Notes: a model not told the origin generated them from the letters alone. DNA of 64,000 nt from Rhinopomastus cyanomelas (GCA_013400115.1 VXBP01003652.1:1-64000), one strand, 5' to 3'. Positions 1 through 48,469 are shown, counted from the first letter of the stretch. Translations and numbers: made by a program.

Positions 1-33
1 GTAATGATTCTATGATTCTATGATTCTATGAAA
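1..33 (+). repeat. CR1 LINE 3' tail, cut by the window edge
   Basis: Repeated ATTCTATG octamers are the typical 3' end of avian CR1 elements. The body lies outside the window. The insertion ends only about 160 bp before the GPR107 start codon. Confidence 0.8.
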
Positions 34-180
34 ACGAAGGGACCCCGGAGCCATTAACCGCCGGTGGCGGGACCCGAACCAGTTACTCACAGGCGGCGGG
101 CGGAGGGAACAGTCAGCCCAGCCCCGGTGACGTGTCATCCCGCCCCGTGACCCCGGAAACGGCTGGGGAAGAGGACGCTG

Positions 181-192
181 ATGCTGGAATAA
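181..192 (+). promoter_or_regulatory. Three-codon upstream ORF before the GPR107 start
   Basis: ATG CTG GAA TAA ends two bases before the GPR107 ATG at 195. If the mRNA starts upstream of 181, scanning ribosomes meet this uORF first. Its context (G at -3, C at +4) is moderate. Confidence 0.55.
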
Positions 193-194
193 AC

Positions 195-36262
<36,068 letters not shown>

Positions 36263-36590
36263 TGGACTGGACTGAGTCAGCACTTTCAGAGAAACTTTTT
36301 TTTTAATTTATTAATATTGCTCTCAGTGGAAAGGGAGCAACTAGCACTCCTTAACACTGAAACTGCAGAGTGGGGTGTGTCTAAGGGAGCAAAGCAGTGC
36401 AGAAATATAACTATTCCTTGGATCATACGAAAACGGCATCTCTTGGTACCAGCAAGGAGTGCAAAGCTTTCCTAGGGATTTTGGGTAGCTGCTTCTTTTT
36501 ATTTCCCCCCCTTTTTGGATCGGTTGTTCTGAGTTGGTTGCAGTTGTGTAATGCTAATGTGAAGAGAGAGACCTTCAGTGTGTATGTACA

Positions 36591-36632
36591 GTATATATTT
36601 TATATAATGCACATATATATATCTATATACAC
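36591..36632. repeat. TA-rich simple sequence in the GPR107 3' UTR
   Basis: An imperfect alternating TA/CA tract about 330 bp after the stop codon. Confidence 0.8.
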
Positions 36633-37576
36633 ACTTGCTATCTAACATGTATGCTGGGAAATACAAAGTGTGTCAGAAGGTGGGAAAAGAAAAGAAGAGA
36701 TGTAAGTATTTTTATTTTCTTTTTATAAACACTTCTTGTGGCCTGGACAAAATATTGCAAAACTGATGAACAGAAGCAACTGCTGTTGGTTGAGACTAAA
36801 TGGGGTATTGGGTGACTTCTGCCGTCACTCACATCAGTGGGAAGGATAAGTCTCTTCTTGTTTTATCCATGCAGGTGTCCACTTGAACGTGCAGGGAGCA
36901 AGGGGCTGTTCTCCATTGACAGCACCAGCCCATAGTGCAGTAACGTACTTCACTGTTCATGGAGCTGCTCTTGATTCACACTGACCTTGACAAGAAGTAA
37001 AGAAGAGGTGTAAAACCGATTCTTGCTTTTTAGTGGTGTGCCATGCTATCATAAACATTTAATTTCAAGCTGTGACCCGGAGCGCTTTGATCTCCTTTAT
37101 AAAGTGTTTTCAAGATACTTCAGCAGACACTCCTTTCTGGCACAGTGCGAACTGTACCAGCACCTCCCGTGGAAGTCTCTCTAGCAAATGTGCTGCAGCG
37201 TAAATCTCTGGTTCACTGTTATCCTGAGTTACTCAGCCACTCAGAGTGGCTGCTTGCGGCTCTCTGGTTATGTAGGATTAGTGATAGTGCTGTCTGAGGT
37301 GAGCTGGACCGCTCCAAACCAGGCAACTGCAGCTCCCAGTCCTAAATGGTTGATAAGGCTGTGACCAGAACCTTCTCCTGAAGGCTTGACTGTTAGCAGA
37401 GGGCTCTGCAGAGCTGTGTTACAGATGCCACATGCGTTTTACCTGCGGTGGTTTGGTATCATTCATAAGGCAGGCTGGTGCCCATAGCTGTCTGTGGTAG
37501 TAAGGGACAGCAAATGGTTGTTAGTTCAGGGGAAGGACAGCAGTAGCTCACTGACATGAGGAGAAGTTCTACGAAA

Positions 37577-37582
37577 AATAAA
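37577..37582 (+). terminator. Candidate poly(A) signal 1
   Basis: AATAAA followed within 50-70 bp by a GT-rich stretch (TTTGTGTAG and GTTGTGCTC). It would give a 3' UTR of about 1.3 kb. Confidence 0.45.
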
Positions 37583-39604
37583 TCAACTGTAACTCGTTGA
37601 CCCACTGAAGCCTTAATATTTGTGTAGAGACGTGGACGTTGTGCTCTCAAGCCAAGTCCTCCTGTCAGGGATCACATCACCACAGAGCTTCAGCTGTGCC
37701 AGCAGCTTCTACAGCATGATTAGGAATTGCTTTTCTCACTGAAGGAGCTGCAACTCCAGGGCACAACTGATGAGAGGACTGTTAGCCACTAGGGATTTTC
37801 TGCAGGTTATTTTCTTTGGAACCTGGAACCACTGCTTCAGTCTTGAACAGTGACTGTAGAGCTCTTAAGTGAGCAGTCTGTACAGAGACTGGCTGCTTGA
37901 AGAGCACCGTTGTCTTCTTTGGTTGCTGCTCGTTTTCCCACCTGTTGGTTCTGCACATTGTGGAAATTAATTATCTGCTTTAATACCTGGAACTGGTTTC
38001 CCTTCAGTTGAAGGATAAAAACAGCCTTCTTACCTGGGTACAGAGTCCTCTTCTGTTTTTCTCCTTAGCTGTAAGCACATAGTAATCGCAGCAGTGACAG
38101 TTTGATTACTGCTGTCATTGTCTTGCAGTGATAGTTTCAGTGGAAACAGCCTAAGATACTAAAGAGGCTGTTTAGGGACCTGTGAGCCTTTCAGACCTGT
38201 ACGAAGAAATCTGCTGCATATTGAGTAGCTGAGGTGTGAGAAACTGGACTATGAGCAAACACAGGCAGTCCCAGCTCATCATACACTGAAGACAGTACCT
38301 GAAGAATTTATCCTCATGCTCTGCACAGCTACTCTGCCTCTGTGGAAATGTCACTGCATGCAGCTGAAGGGCCACTCAAGCAGGCTGCACGCTTTGTTCC
38401 AAGTCCACTGGAGACCTGAAGCCTGATAGCTGTGAAGTATGTAAGGGGTAAGGATGTGCTGTTAGGAACAGAAGGCACTAACTGTTACTTGAGACATGAT
38501 ACTGTCTTCGGGCCTGTTAATTCCTCTTGCAAAAGAGACGTGAGATTCTTTCACCCAAAAACATGAGAGACTGTGCCAGGATCCCAGCATGTCCTGAACT
38601 GGTTCCAGATGGCTGCCTATTCCATACCTCAGCATCAGTGGACCTGCTGATTTGGCAAGTGCTTTTACCTCAGTCTCAGGTTTGTTTTTCTATGCACTTC
38701 TTTGCTGTCGTGTATGGTGTAGGTTTGTCTGCCAAGCCCCTGGATCACTAGTCAAAGGCCAAAAGATGGGTGATTTTGTCTTGGTGTGAAAAGCCGCAGC
38801 AGAAAGTGTTTAGAAGAGCTTTTTCCTGTTTCAACAGTCAGGAATAACCACGTGTATGTAGCCAGCTTCAGGGTGAGGCAGGGTGCTGACCAGTAGTAAC
38901 TAGTCAGACTTCAAGCATCAGTGAAGAAAATCAATCACTTGTACATCCAAGTCAAAACCCAGAGTGATATAAGGTTCTCACTGCAGCTATTTCCAAAGGG
39001 AAATTTCACATTCTCTGGTGGGATTCTTCTGAAAATTCATTGTACAGGGTTGTATGATGGATTGGACAGTGGTTGGGTTGGAGGATTGAGAGGGTAGTGG
39101 CTGCAGTTGTGCTTCAGTCACAGCATAGAGTATGCTGCATCACAGTGCTTGGAAGGGAGGGTAATTCCCAGCCCTATTCCTACCAAAGGGGAGCTCAAAT
39201 CTGCCTGACTGGCCAGTGCACAACTCCGTTGCTGGTGAAATGCAGCAGCTTAGAGCTCACCAGGAGCAATAATGGCAGTGCTGGCCTTCTGGATCTACCT
39301 GTCTGGTAGGGAGCTCTGTCCTTCACAGTGAAAGAGGATAGAAGAGTTCTTGTGGCTTAAAGGTCATTCTGGGATCCAGCCTTACTGCCCTGTCTCTGCC
39401 TTTTACTGACTTGAGCAACGGAAGCAATCACCCTGCAAGCACCCAGCTGTACAGTGACAGAAGTCCTGCAAGAGCAGGGCTGGTGCAAATCAGAATAGGG
39501 GGTCTGAATGCACTCGCACGTGTAGCTGCAGAGGAGCTCTCGGCACCCTCTGCAGACAGAAATGAGACTGTTACAGTTGAAGACTGAACCATAGGTTGTG
39601 CCCA

Positions 39605-39610
39605 AATAAA
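39605..39610 (+). terminator. Candidate poly(A) signal 2
   Basis: AATAAA with a weak downstream GT-rich element. Less convincing than the other two. Confidence 0.25.
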
Positions 39611-41638
39611 TCCTCGTTGAAGATGACGTGCAAATGCCAGTGGTGCCCTCCTCCTCCCTGCTGTAACAGCTCTGCGAGCTCTTCCAGAGGAAACCGCCTG
39701 GCCGTGCAACTGCCAGACTCCTGCATTCTTCAGCCTGGAAAATGTTTTCCTTGATGGTTCGTCAAGAGATGTACTGAACAAAAGCAAGACATAATGGGGT
39801 CATCTGCATCGTTGCTGCTGCTTGCTCAGAGTGTAGCAGTTTGAGTTGAAGAAGCCACATGCTGTCCTGTTAAGCTGCTCTTTCATGTTGTCATCTCGCT
39901 CAGCGTGTCGTGAGCTGTGCGGTGCATTGTTCAGTGCTTCTCCCCAGCAGAGTGTCCTGTTCCTGGGTTTCCACACTGCCATACCCTGGGAGCATGGTGT
40001 AAAAATTTGCTGCATTGCAGTATTTTGTCCTGGAGCTAGTAATGTGGAAGGTGTGTTGTGTTTTTTTTCCTGGGCTAAACGGACTCTCTCTAGCATGAGT
40101 GTGCATCCACCGTGTGTCCCGAGGCACCGTGACGTTCCTGCTGCCTCTGAAAGGGCAGCTCCTGATCACTCCAGCCTTTGCATTTGGTGCAAGTCCAGTG
40201 GAAGAATCGTTTTGGTGTGTGTGAAGTCTTTTTCCCTTGCAGTACACTCAGAGAGGAGAAATGCAGTCCTGGCCAGTGACAAGCTGACAAGAAAGGCAGC
40301 GTTTTGGGTTGTCTCTTTGAAAATTGCACGGCCACTTTGAAGCAGCTATTGGGGATTTGGGTGCTCTGTGGAGCTCTGAGAAGTGAAGTTGCTTAGCTGT
40401 TAAAAACCAATGATGAGGTAGTTACACAGGTATTGAAGGGGAGGGGATCCTTCTGTGTTCCTGCTTCGTCTCCTTCAGTTTGACCTGTCATGGGGGCTAA
40501 CAGACTGTTAATTCAAAGCAAATCTGTTTTAGTGATTCTGTGGTGTGACCTCCACTTCCATCAAAACACTCCCCCATTTTTCACCTTTATGAGACGAGCA
40601 GAGGGCTGTGCTCTGCAGCAGATAGAGGAGACAATGATACCTGAAACATGACGGGACTTCTGCTGTCTAAAACCTGTAACCTTGTGTGCAAAATTCAGGT
40701 TTCCTGAAACCAGAGTGTTTCAGGAAAACCGAGGCGGTGCTGCCCAGAGACACTTGACCAATGATTCTTTGTGTTCCCTGGGGTTGATTTGCCAGAATAG
40801 GTTGTTCCAAATTGGATTAATCTGGTTTTTCTTGTAGCTGCTGGCTGTGATTCTGTTTTGGGCTTATTAATCACTTTTATTTAGCACTATTGGGAAGCTG
40901 TGTGTTTTTTCCCTCTTGTAGTTTCTCACTTGGATGTAGCAGTGGTCATGTAAGAACTGTGTGTCTGTGCTTGCAAGCGGCTAGAAGAGGATTTCAGAAG
41001 AAATGTTTGTCTTTTCACAAATGTCTAGTGATGGTACTGGAAGAAAGTGGCTGAGAAAAGAGTCAGTCAGACCTTGTAGGTTGACCGGCTCGAGAACCCA
41101 TTTATTTTTTGACTGCAGCAATCCTGTAGGAAGGACAATTCTTAATATTTCCCTGTGGGATTTCACTCCATGTTCTGCTGTCTGTGTAACGGAACGGAGC
41201 TCGACCTCCACGTTGCCAGGAGCACTTTGTCTTGTAGCTGGGGTACTGGAGCCTTGGGCCAGTACCTGTTCTGTCAAAATAGAGTATGGGTCTAAATAGC
41301 TTCCCTTTCCCTTTAGTAACTATTAATAATTAATTCTAGATCCTCTTGTATCATTAAGCAGCTTTAGGGCACCTTGTACAATGTAGTTCTGAAATCATGT
41401 AGGAAACGACCTCCAAAAGAACTCCAAATGTCTTTCCTGTACAGGGTCGGGTTCCAGGGGTTTTGGTGACCTGTAGACTCCCTGTTCCTCAGTTCATGTT
41501 CAGATGTACAAATGGGGTTTTTTCAGTATTTTTTTAAACTTTGTTAAAAGAGCAGCAAACAGTGTTTGAAGACAAGCAAGGCAGATACAAATCAGCATCT
41601 GTGTAACTTGGTTTCCCTGCTGTGATGCAAACGTGTAA

Positions 41639-41644
41639 AATAAA
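41639..41644 (+). terminator. Candidate poly(A) signal 3
   Basis: AATAAA preceded by an A-run and followed by a T-rich element (CATTTTTGGCTTCTG). It would give a 3' UTR of about 5.4 kb. Confidence 0.45.
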
Positions 41645-42744
41645 GATTGACCAGAAAGAAGTGGAATGCATCTCATTTTTGGCTTCTGAACTGCTACCAA
41701 CCAGGCTGCCCTGATGACTCCAAAACCTGCATTTCCCCAGGCCTGACTTTCAGTTGCAGCCAGTAGCACCTGCATCATGGATACCGGGCCAAATCGCAGA
41801 AATCTTATGTGGAAAACACTCTTCTAGGGGAAAAGCTTTGCTCTTGGTGACCCACAAGCAGAGGGTTCACAGAGATGCCTTGCCTTGCACTGAAAGACCT
41901 CCAGGTGCTGTAGCTGTGTTGGTGTGTGCCTGGCTCCTCCTTTACTGTTGTCAGCTGAGTTTCTACCAGGGTTTCAAATGGAAGCCGTTCTCGTCGTCCA
42001 GTTTCTCCCAGCCTGGCAGTGCTGGGCAGGCAGGAGGGTAGGTGCATCCAGGACTTGCTGCTGCCAGCCAGTATTGTAGTCTCCTTGTTCTGCAGGGCTT
42101 GGTGTCAGCATGCTGTGCAAGGGAGAAGGAGCTGGTGCTCTGAACCTTGGTGACCACGTACAGACTAAGGGCAGAAACCTGTATTTTAAATAACATCCTG
42201 TGTGGATCTGGCCTTAGGGTTATCTCAAAGGGGTAGGTCCTTGACTTGTTTGTCTTGGGCTGGACTGAGGGCAGTTTGGGACTTGCAGAGCTCTTCTTTC
42301 GAATATGTCAGGATCTAACTATCTGAGTTCTGCAAACAGGTTGAGAAGAGAGAGGAAGAGAGTGAAGCATTTCTGTGAAGCATTCTTCCTCATAATCCTC
42401 CACCTCTCAAAAGCATATGTCCTTCGTCACAAAATGTAAGTCTTCAAGATGTTTTGTACAGTTTAGTCTATAGTTCTCATCCTACCACAGAGGGGCAATG
42501 CCAAGAATAGCCTGTGTTCTCCACCCTGCAGATCCCAGGCAGCCCGTTCTGCGTTGCCTCAAGCCTTTCCTGTCTGGGTGGGTGGTTTACCAGGGAACTA
42601 AACTATAAAAAAGTATGTGGGGTTTGGGCTTCACTAATGGCCCTCTGTGGAATAAAACTAACTCCATGTGATGAAGGTGATGGCTGGTTGCTGCACTGGA
42701 GTAACCTGCATCTATTTCATGCAGGTAGTGTTTACTAGGTTTTT

Positions 42745-43168
42745 CCAAGCTGAACATCCTCTGCTCCCTGATGAGGAAAGGCTGAGGGAGCTGGGTCTCT
42801 TGAGCTTGGAGAAAAGGAGAATGAGGGGTGACCTCCTTAGTGTTGATATATGTGTGAAGGGTGGGCGTCAGGAGGATGGAGCCAGGCTCTGCTCAGTGTC
42901 ATCTAGTGATAGGACAAGGGGCAGTGGGTGTGAGCTGGAACAGAGGAGGTTCCACATCAATATGAGAAGGAACTTCTTCCCGGTGAGGGTGACAGAGCAC
43001 TGGAAGGGGCTGCCCATGGGGGTTGTGCAGTCTCCTTCTCTGGAGATGTTTAAAACCTGCCTGGGTATGTTCCTGTGCAACTTGGTCTAGGTGATCCTGC
43101 TGTGGCAGAGTGACCTGACTGGATGATCTTTCGAGGTCCCTTTCAATCCCTAATGTTCTGTGATTTAT
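42745..43168 (+). repeat. CR1 LINE 3' fragment (young)
   Basis: It runs from TGATGAGGAAAGGCTGAGGG to CTAATGTTCTGTGATTTA and is nearly identical in layout to the 10187 copy. The frame across 42668-43090 belongs to this repeat. Confidence 0.92.
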
Positions 43169-43244
43169 TGTCTGTTGTATATTTGGCCTTAAAATGTTGC
43201 CCTTTGAAATTAAAACAGCCAGACTCATGTCTCCTGTAAGAGGA

Positions 43245-43517
43245 GCCCTTATTACAAGAAGGATGTGGACATGCTGGAGCGTGTGCAGAGGAGGGCCACG
43301 AGGATGATCAGAGGGCTGGAGGACCTCTCCTATGAGGCCAGACAGAGAGTTGGGGCTGTTCAGTCTGGAGAAGAGGAGGCTTGGAGGTGACCTTATTGTG
43401 GCCTTCTCTGGAGGTGTTTAAAACCCTCCTGGACTTGGTCTGGGTGATCCTGCTGTGGTGGTGGGGGGTGGACTAGATGATCTTTCGAGGTCACTTCCAA
43501 TCCCTAATGTTCTGAGA
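43245..43517 (+). repeat. Chimeric CR1 fragment
   Basis: The first part (to about 43400) is a different CR1 subfamily (GTGCAGAGGAGGGCCACGAG, CAGTCTGGAGAAGAGGAGGC). From about 43405 it jumps to the young-family 3' end (TCTGGAGGTGTTTAAAACCC, CTAATGTTCTG), with some 250 bp of expected CR1 missing. Confidence 0.85.
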
Positions 43518-46222
43518 GCTGGCTGCATTGGGCCAAAAAGGTGCAATATTAGGGGTGGGATGTGTCAAGTGGGACTAAATAATGGGAAGAGTCATCTGGA
43601 ATTGAGACCAAGTGTAGGTTGTAAGGGGGAAAAAAAATACCTTGATTTCTGTCTTCCCTAAGGAGAGACAAAAAGCCCTTAAATGCAGCAGAGCTCCAAG
43701 TATTTAAGGTCTGTTGTAAGCAGAGATTTTTTGGCAGACTGACTTAGGGGGAGAATAAACAGAACAGAGCCCTAACAAAGCTTTCCTCCATGTACTGTGT
43801 TAGGATGCAGGTCTGTAGGTGTTTTCCTGTCTGGGGGAGGTAAATTGTTTTACCTGCTTTGAGGATTTTCTTCTAGTGTCTGAAACTCTGAGCTGCCTGG
43901 ATCATTTGCAGCTCCTTGTTGCAGTCCAGGCTGCCTGCTGTCAGTGCTCTTGCTCTAGCGAGATTATCTTCATGGCTGCAAAGAGCTGCCTTCTCTTTAA
44001 AATCTTGCTTTTACCTTCCTTTGCCTTCTGAGTGACAGACTCTAATGAGCAGGAGCCTGTTGTAGTGCCCTGTGCAGTGAATGGTCAATAACATCAAATT
44101 GATTTGTGCAGGAGAGGTAATAACAGAGCCTGTATTGGCACAGCTGATCGCGATACTGGGGTCCTCAGTTAGGGAATGAGGGCTTTCGTGTGAGCTGCTA
44201 ACAAGTGCACGGCGTCCCTCCTTTATTTCTCCTCTCAGCTGTGGAAAATAGTGGAAGTTGGAGTGACGCAGCTCTTTTTCAACTCTCTTCCCCTGTGGGA
44301 TGTTTTTAGTGGGTTGGCTGAGATATAACGCAGGAGATGGCTCTTGTATTGCTGAAATAAACAGGCATGCGGGGAGAGGCTGTTACAGGGGTGGGAGGTG
44401 GCACAGACAAGGATCAGAATGAAGGGGATGGCTTAAAACTGCCTTTACTGCTCCCTCTTGGGATGATTCTGCTGGGCTTGGCAAGACTGGGAGCTTCGGC
44501 AGTGAGAGGAGCTGTTAACAGCGTGGGGCTGCTGTGGCAAGCGTAAATACATTCATAAGGATGGGGTTGTCCTTGAGGCCACTGTTTGGAGTGATCTCCT
44601 GGACCATCTTCAGTCCTGAGTCACATCTGCCAGGTACCACCATGTCCCATCAGCAGCCTGGCTCCCTAAAAGTGTGGATGCACCCACCACTAACTGCAGG
44701 GTGAGGAAGAGCAGCTGTTGGTGCCTCAGTGGCCTCATCCCCTGTGCTTTTGGGAGACTGACTGCAGAAGCTCTGTGAAGTCAGAAGGAATCCCCCACCC
44801 AGCACAGCTGTGAATGTGCTTGAGCTACATCTAGGAGAAGCCAAACTGGGATGGCTCTCAAACCAGCAGGCAGTAGCCAAATTGAAGGGGCTACAGAGAA
44901 CATCTGCAGTGGCTGAGGGAAGACAATTGGGTGTTCGCAGAAGATTAGGAGAATTAAAGCTGTAAGCCTGCCTAAGTGATGATTAAAGAGAGCCAGGGAG
45001 ATGTAGCACAGGCTACAAAATGGCTGGACTGGGGAACAACTGCAGAAGCAGGTGGGGAATTAACTGGAGTGGCTTAAGGCCTGAGCTGGGAGAGGAGAGA
45101 TGAGATAAAAGCAGAGGAAAACAAGATGTCAGGAGAAACCTTTTGCCAACGAGATGGGTTTGGCTGCAAACAGTCTCCCTGGAGTAACGGAGGCAGTTCT
45201 GTGTTGTTTTAGATAGTCAGCGCTAGGCTGGACAAATCATCGCTAAATACACTGTGGGGAGCAGCCCCGTGTTGGCTGCGAGCTGGACTAACTGCCTCGC
45301 TCCGTCTTCTCCATTTGCTTATCTCCACATGAAGGACCTTGTGCGTGTGATTTCTGGTGTGGGGGTTCATCTTGGGCTTAGCGTGAAGCCCTGAGCGAGC
45401 TCGGCGGCTCCATGGGAGGAACGTAAAGGAAGGACATTGAAGTGAACCCGGTGCGTGTGTGTGCCCTAATCTGTATTCACGGGGAGTCGGGGCTTTAACT
45501 GGTGTTGAGAAGACTGAGCAGAAATATCTGCTGGGATTTCCTGAGCGCGCAGTGCTGTGAATCAGAGCAGCCTTGCGGGAGGCAACGCATCAGCCTCTTG
45601 TGGCAATGAAATGTGGGGAAAATAGGTAGAGGTTGGTTCTGTATATTGGAATGTTTTCTTGGGCTTACTGGATTTTTGGGGGGTGTTTGGATTTGAGGAG
45701 CCCTAGTGGCTCGTGCCTCATCCAAAGACCCAACCAGCAGCACCCAGCCCCACCTGCAACTTCTTGGGCTGCTGCACGGCAGCGGCTGTGGCGGGTGGTG
45801 TGTGTGCAGCAGACGGGCTGCATGCACCGATTGCCTGGAAGCCAACGTGACTCATGAGCAGTCTTTGAAAACAGAGGCTGATTTCTGTCTGGGCCGTGGC
45901 GTGAAAACCCACCACCGTGACCGCTCCCCTGCGCCTGCTGCCAGTGCCTGCAGCTCAGTGCTGAATGGGCTCCCAGCTCCCTGTTGGGTGGAGGTTTGGG
46001 CGGGAGAGCAGGCAGCTGCCAGCCCTGTGCTCTCCTTGGATTCTGAGAGTTCTTAAACGTGAATTTGGAAAGCTTTGCTCTGCTCAGCCAGGACACTTCT
46101 CTCAGAGGTGTGTTGGGGTTTTTTGAGCTGAAGTATCTGCTGAAGCTGGGCAGCAGAACTGGTGAACTGTGCTCAAGGAACAGCCCCTCCAACATCTCCT
46201 TCAGCCCCAGGGCACAAGAGGA

Positions 46223-46240
46223 TGCTGCTGCTGCTGCTGC
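46223..46240. repeat. CTG trinucleotide run
   Basis: About six CTG units. Too short to be notable by itself. Confidence 0.85.
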
Positions 46241-46921
46241 CGGGTGTTTTTGCTGCCAAAAGCTGCCGCTGCCTCTGCGACTGATCTTATCTCTCACAGA
46301 CACAAGTGCGCGGCGCTGGCTTGGTTGTCATTATGAGGAGTCTCTTCTTTTCTGTCCCTGAACAGATGCTCTGCCTGCTTGCAGTACTGAGCCCTGTTTG
46401 AAGGCTCAGGGTGGCTGGGCTGAGCTCTGCGGTTCCTCTACTGCAGGGCGAGCATAGCAGGAGCCAAAAAAGAAGGTGGTTTTCCAGTTGCCAGCTGTGA
46501 TTTGTGATGTGCCACGAAGGAAGATCTCAACACCTCCTCCTGCCTGGCTTTGTCTTGGCCAACTGCTGGCTGCACAGGCAGGGAAGCAGCAGAACAGCTG
46601 ATGAGTTCACCACAGCCACCCTTTCCAGGTTCCCGCATCAGCATAACAATCACAGCCCCAGAGGCTGTGAATACAGGAGGTTTTAGAAAAAATAGAAATA
46701 CTGGGGTTGAACAGAGGAATTAATAGCTTGGCAAATTGTGCCGCTCGGTGTGCTGGCTGCGTGTTGGTCTTGAAAGAGCTGCATGTGCAGCACTCTGCTG
46801 TGCTGCTGCTTTCCAGACCTTGCTCTGCATTTGGCCCTTGTTTGAGCATCTGTTTCCTGGGGAAGGAGCCTGCAGGGCACTATTCTCGCTGCCTTTTACC
46901 CCAAAACCTGGCACTTTTTTG

Positions 46922-47460
46922 TTTCTGTTGCTTTAAAACAGTGCTCTGTGTTGGCTCTGAACTGCTCCTTTCTGTTCACGGAACCACAGAACATTAGGGA
47001 TTGGAAGGGACCTCGAAAGATCATCTAGTCCAATACCCCACCACAGCAGGATCACCTAGATCCAGTTGCACAGGAACGTGTCCAGGTGGGTTTTAAACAG
47101 CTCCAGAGAAGGGGACTCCACAACCCCTTCCAGTGCTCTGTAACCCTCACTGTGAAGCAGTTCCTTCTCATATTGATGTGGAACCTCCTGTGTTCCAGCT
47201 CACACCCATTGCCCTTCTGTTGCCCTAAAGCAGTGCTCTGTATTGGCTCTAAACTGCTGGTTTCTGTTGCCCTAAAGCAGTGCTTCGTGTTGGCTCTACA
47301 CTGCTGTGCTATCCAAAAGTATGAATTTATAACAGTGGTAGCCAACATTGCTGCTAGAGCTGGAGTCTCAGTGTTTTGGGTTATAAATCTTGGTTTCTAG
47401 GGGCTTTCTTATTTAGTTGTTTGTAACTCAGCTGTCAAAACAGACACAAAACTGTTTGGG
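46922..47460 (-). repeat. Composite repeat, inverted copy of the block in GPR107 intron 4
   Basis: In reverse order: a diverged 47-bp unit (46922-46975), young CR1 (46977-47213), 47-bp tandem units (47215-47261 and 47262 to about 47308), the non-CR1 block (about 47310-47425), and the start of an old CR1 tail. Sequence and order match 7180-7676 closely. Confidence 0.87.
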
Positions 47461-47960
47461 TTGGAAAAGGCCTTTAATATAGAGTCCAACGGTTCACCCA
47501 GCACTGCCATGGTTAAACCATGTCCCTTGGCACCACAACTCCACAGCTTTTAAATCCCTCCAGGGATGGAGACTCCACTACTGCACTGGGCAGCCTGTTC
47601 CAGGGCTTTACAGCTTTTTGTGTATTTGTTTCCTAATGTCCAACACAAACCTCCCCTGGCACAACTTGAGGCCATTTCCTCTTGTCCTATCGTTTGATAC
47701 TTGGGAGAAGAAATCAATCCTCACTGCAGCTTGGTCTAGGTGATCCTGCTGTGGCAGGGGGGTTGGACTAGATGATCTTTCGAGGTCCCTTCCAATCCCT
47801 AATGTTCTGTGATTCACCCCAACCTCCTCTCCGGGAGTTATAGAAAGTGAGGAGGTCTCCCTTGAGCCTCCTTTTCTCCAGGCTAAACCCTGCCCTAGTT
47901 CCCTCATCAGACTAGAACATCAGGGGGATGTTCTAGACCCTTCACCAGCTTCTTTGCCCT
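47430..47960 (-). repeat. Old CR1, antisense, interrupted by a younger CR1
   Basis: AACTGTTTGGGTTGGAAAAG, GGGCAGCCTGTTCCAGGGCT and CTTTTCTCCAGGCTAAACCC are in the order of a reversed CR1. The sequence is split at about 47727-47815 by a sense CR1 end. Confidence 0.87.
47727..47815 (+). repeat. Young CR1 3' end nested in the older CR1
   Basis: CTTGGTCTAGGTGATCCTGC to CTAATGTTCTGTGATTC is inserted between AGAAATCAATCCTC and CCCCAACCTCC of the older element. No clear target-site duplication is visible. Confidence 0.88.
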
Positions 47961-48454
47961 TGATCCTTAGTGTGACCCACAGTGAAACCAGAGGCGAAGA
48001 AGAGCAGCACCACTGGCATCTTGTCAAGCTTACAAGCATTTCAGGCACGCTCTGGTTGATGACCTCATCCCATTTAACGCTGCCCTCAGTTTTGAAGTCA
48101 TTTTGCATATGTACAGTTACTGCAGCCTGACGCTGGGGTGGTGTTGAGGAGCTGAGGCTCAGGCAGGGATGTCCCCAGGATCAGCTGATACCTTCCTGCA
48201 ATTCCTCGGCTGTGGCTGTTGCACCCGGATGCTGAACTCAGTCCACTGGTATTTTACTTCTCCAGGATTTTGAAAATCAATAAATAAAGGCAGCTATTTT
48301 GGTGGCTCTCTGTGCCAGCAGTGACCACGGCTTCTCTAGTGGAGCAGCCAGCTCTGATGCCAATAATTTCTTTGGCTCTTTTTCTGACTGAGCCAGATCA
48401 CTTCAGTGTTAACCTTAAAACAGCCGCTATTTTTGTCCTTGATATAATTAATCT

Positions 48455-48469
48455 TGTGTGTGTGTGTGT
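48455..48469. repeat. TG dinucleotide microsatellite
   Basis: About seven TG units. Confidence 0.85.

Larger units (their letters stand above)
36263..41660 (+). other. GPR107 3' UTR and downstream sequence, end uncertain
   Basis: No coding feature or CR1 is seen in these 5.4 kb. AATAAA hexamers at 37577, 39605 and 41639 are possible poly(A) signals. The true 3' end cannot be decided from sequence alone. Confidence 0.5.

Noticed and set aside
132..194. In-frame extension of GPR107 upstream to 132
   Set aside because: It would need a GTG start. The ATG at 195 directly precedes a proper signal peptide.
45665..46303. Minus-strand open frame of 212 codons between the genes
   Set aside because: Low-complexity start from a CTG run, no recognisable motif and no splice support.
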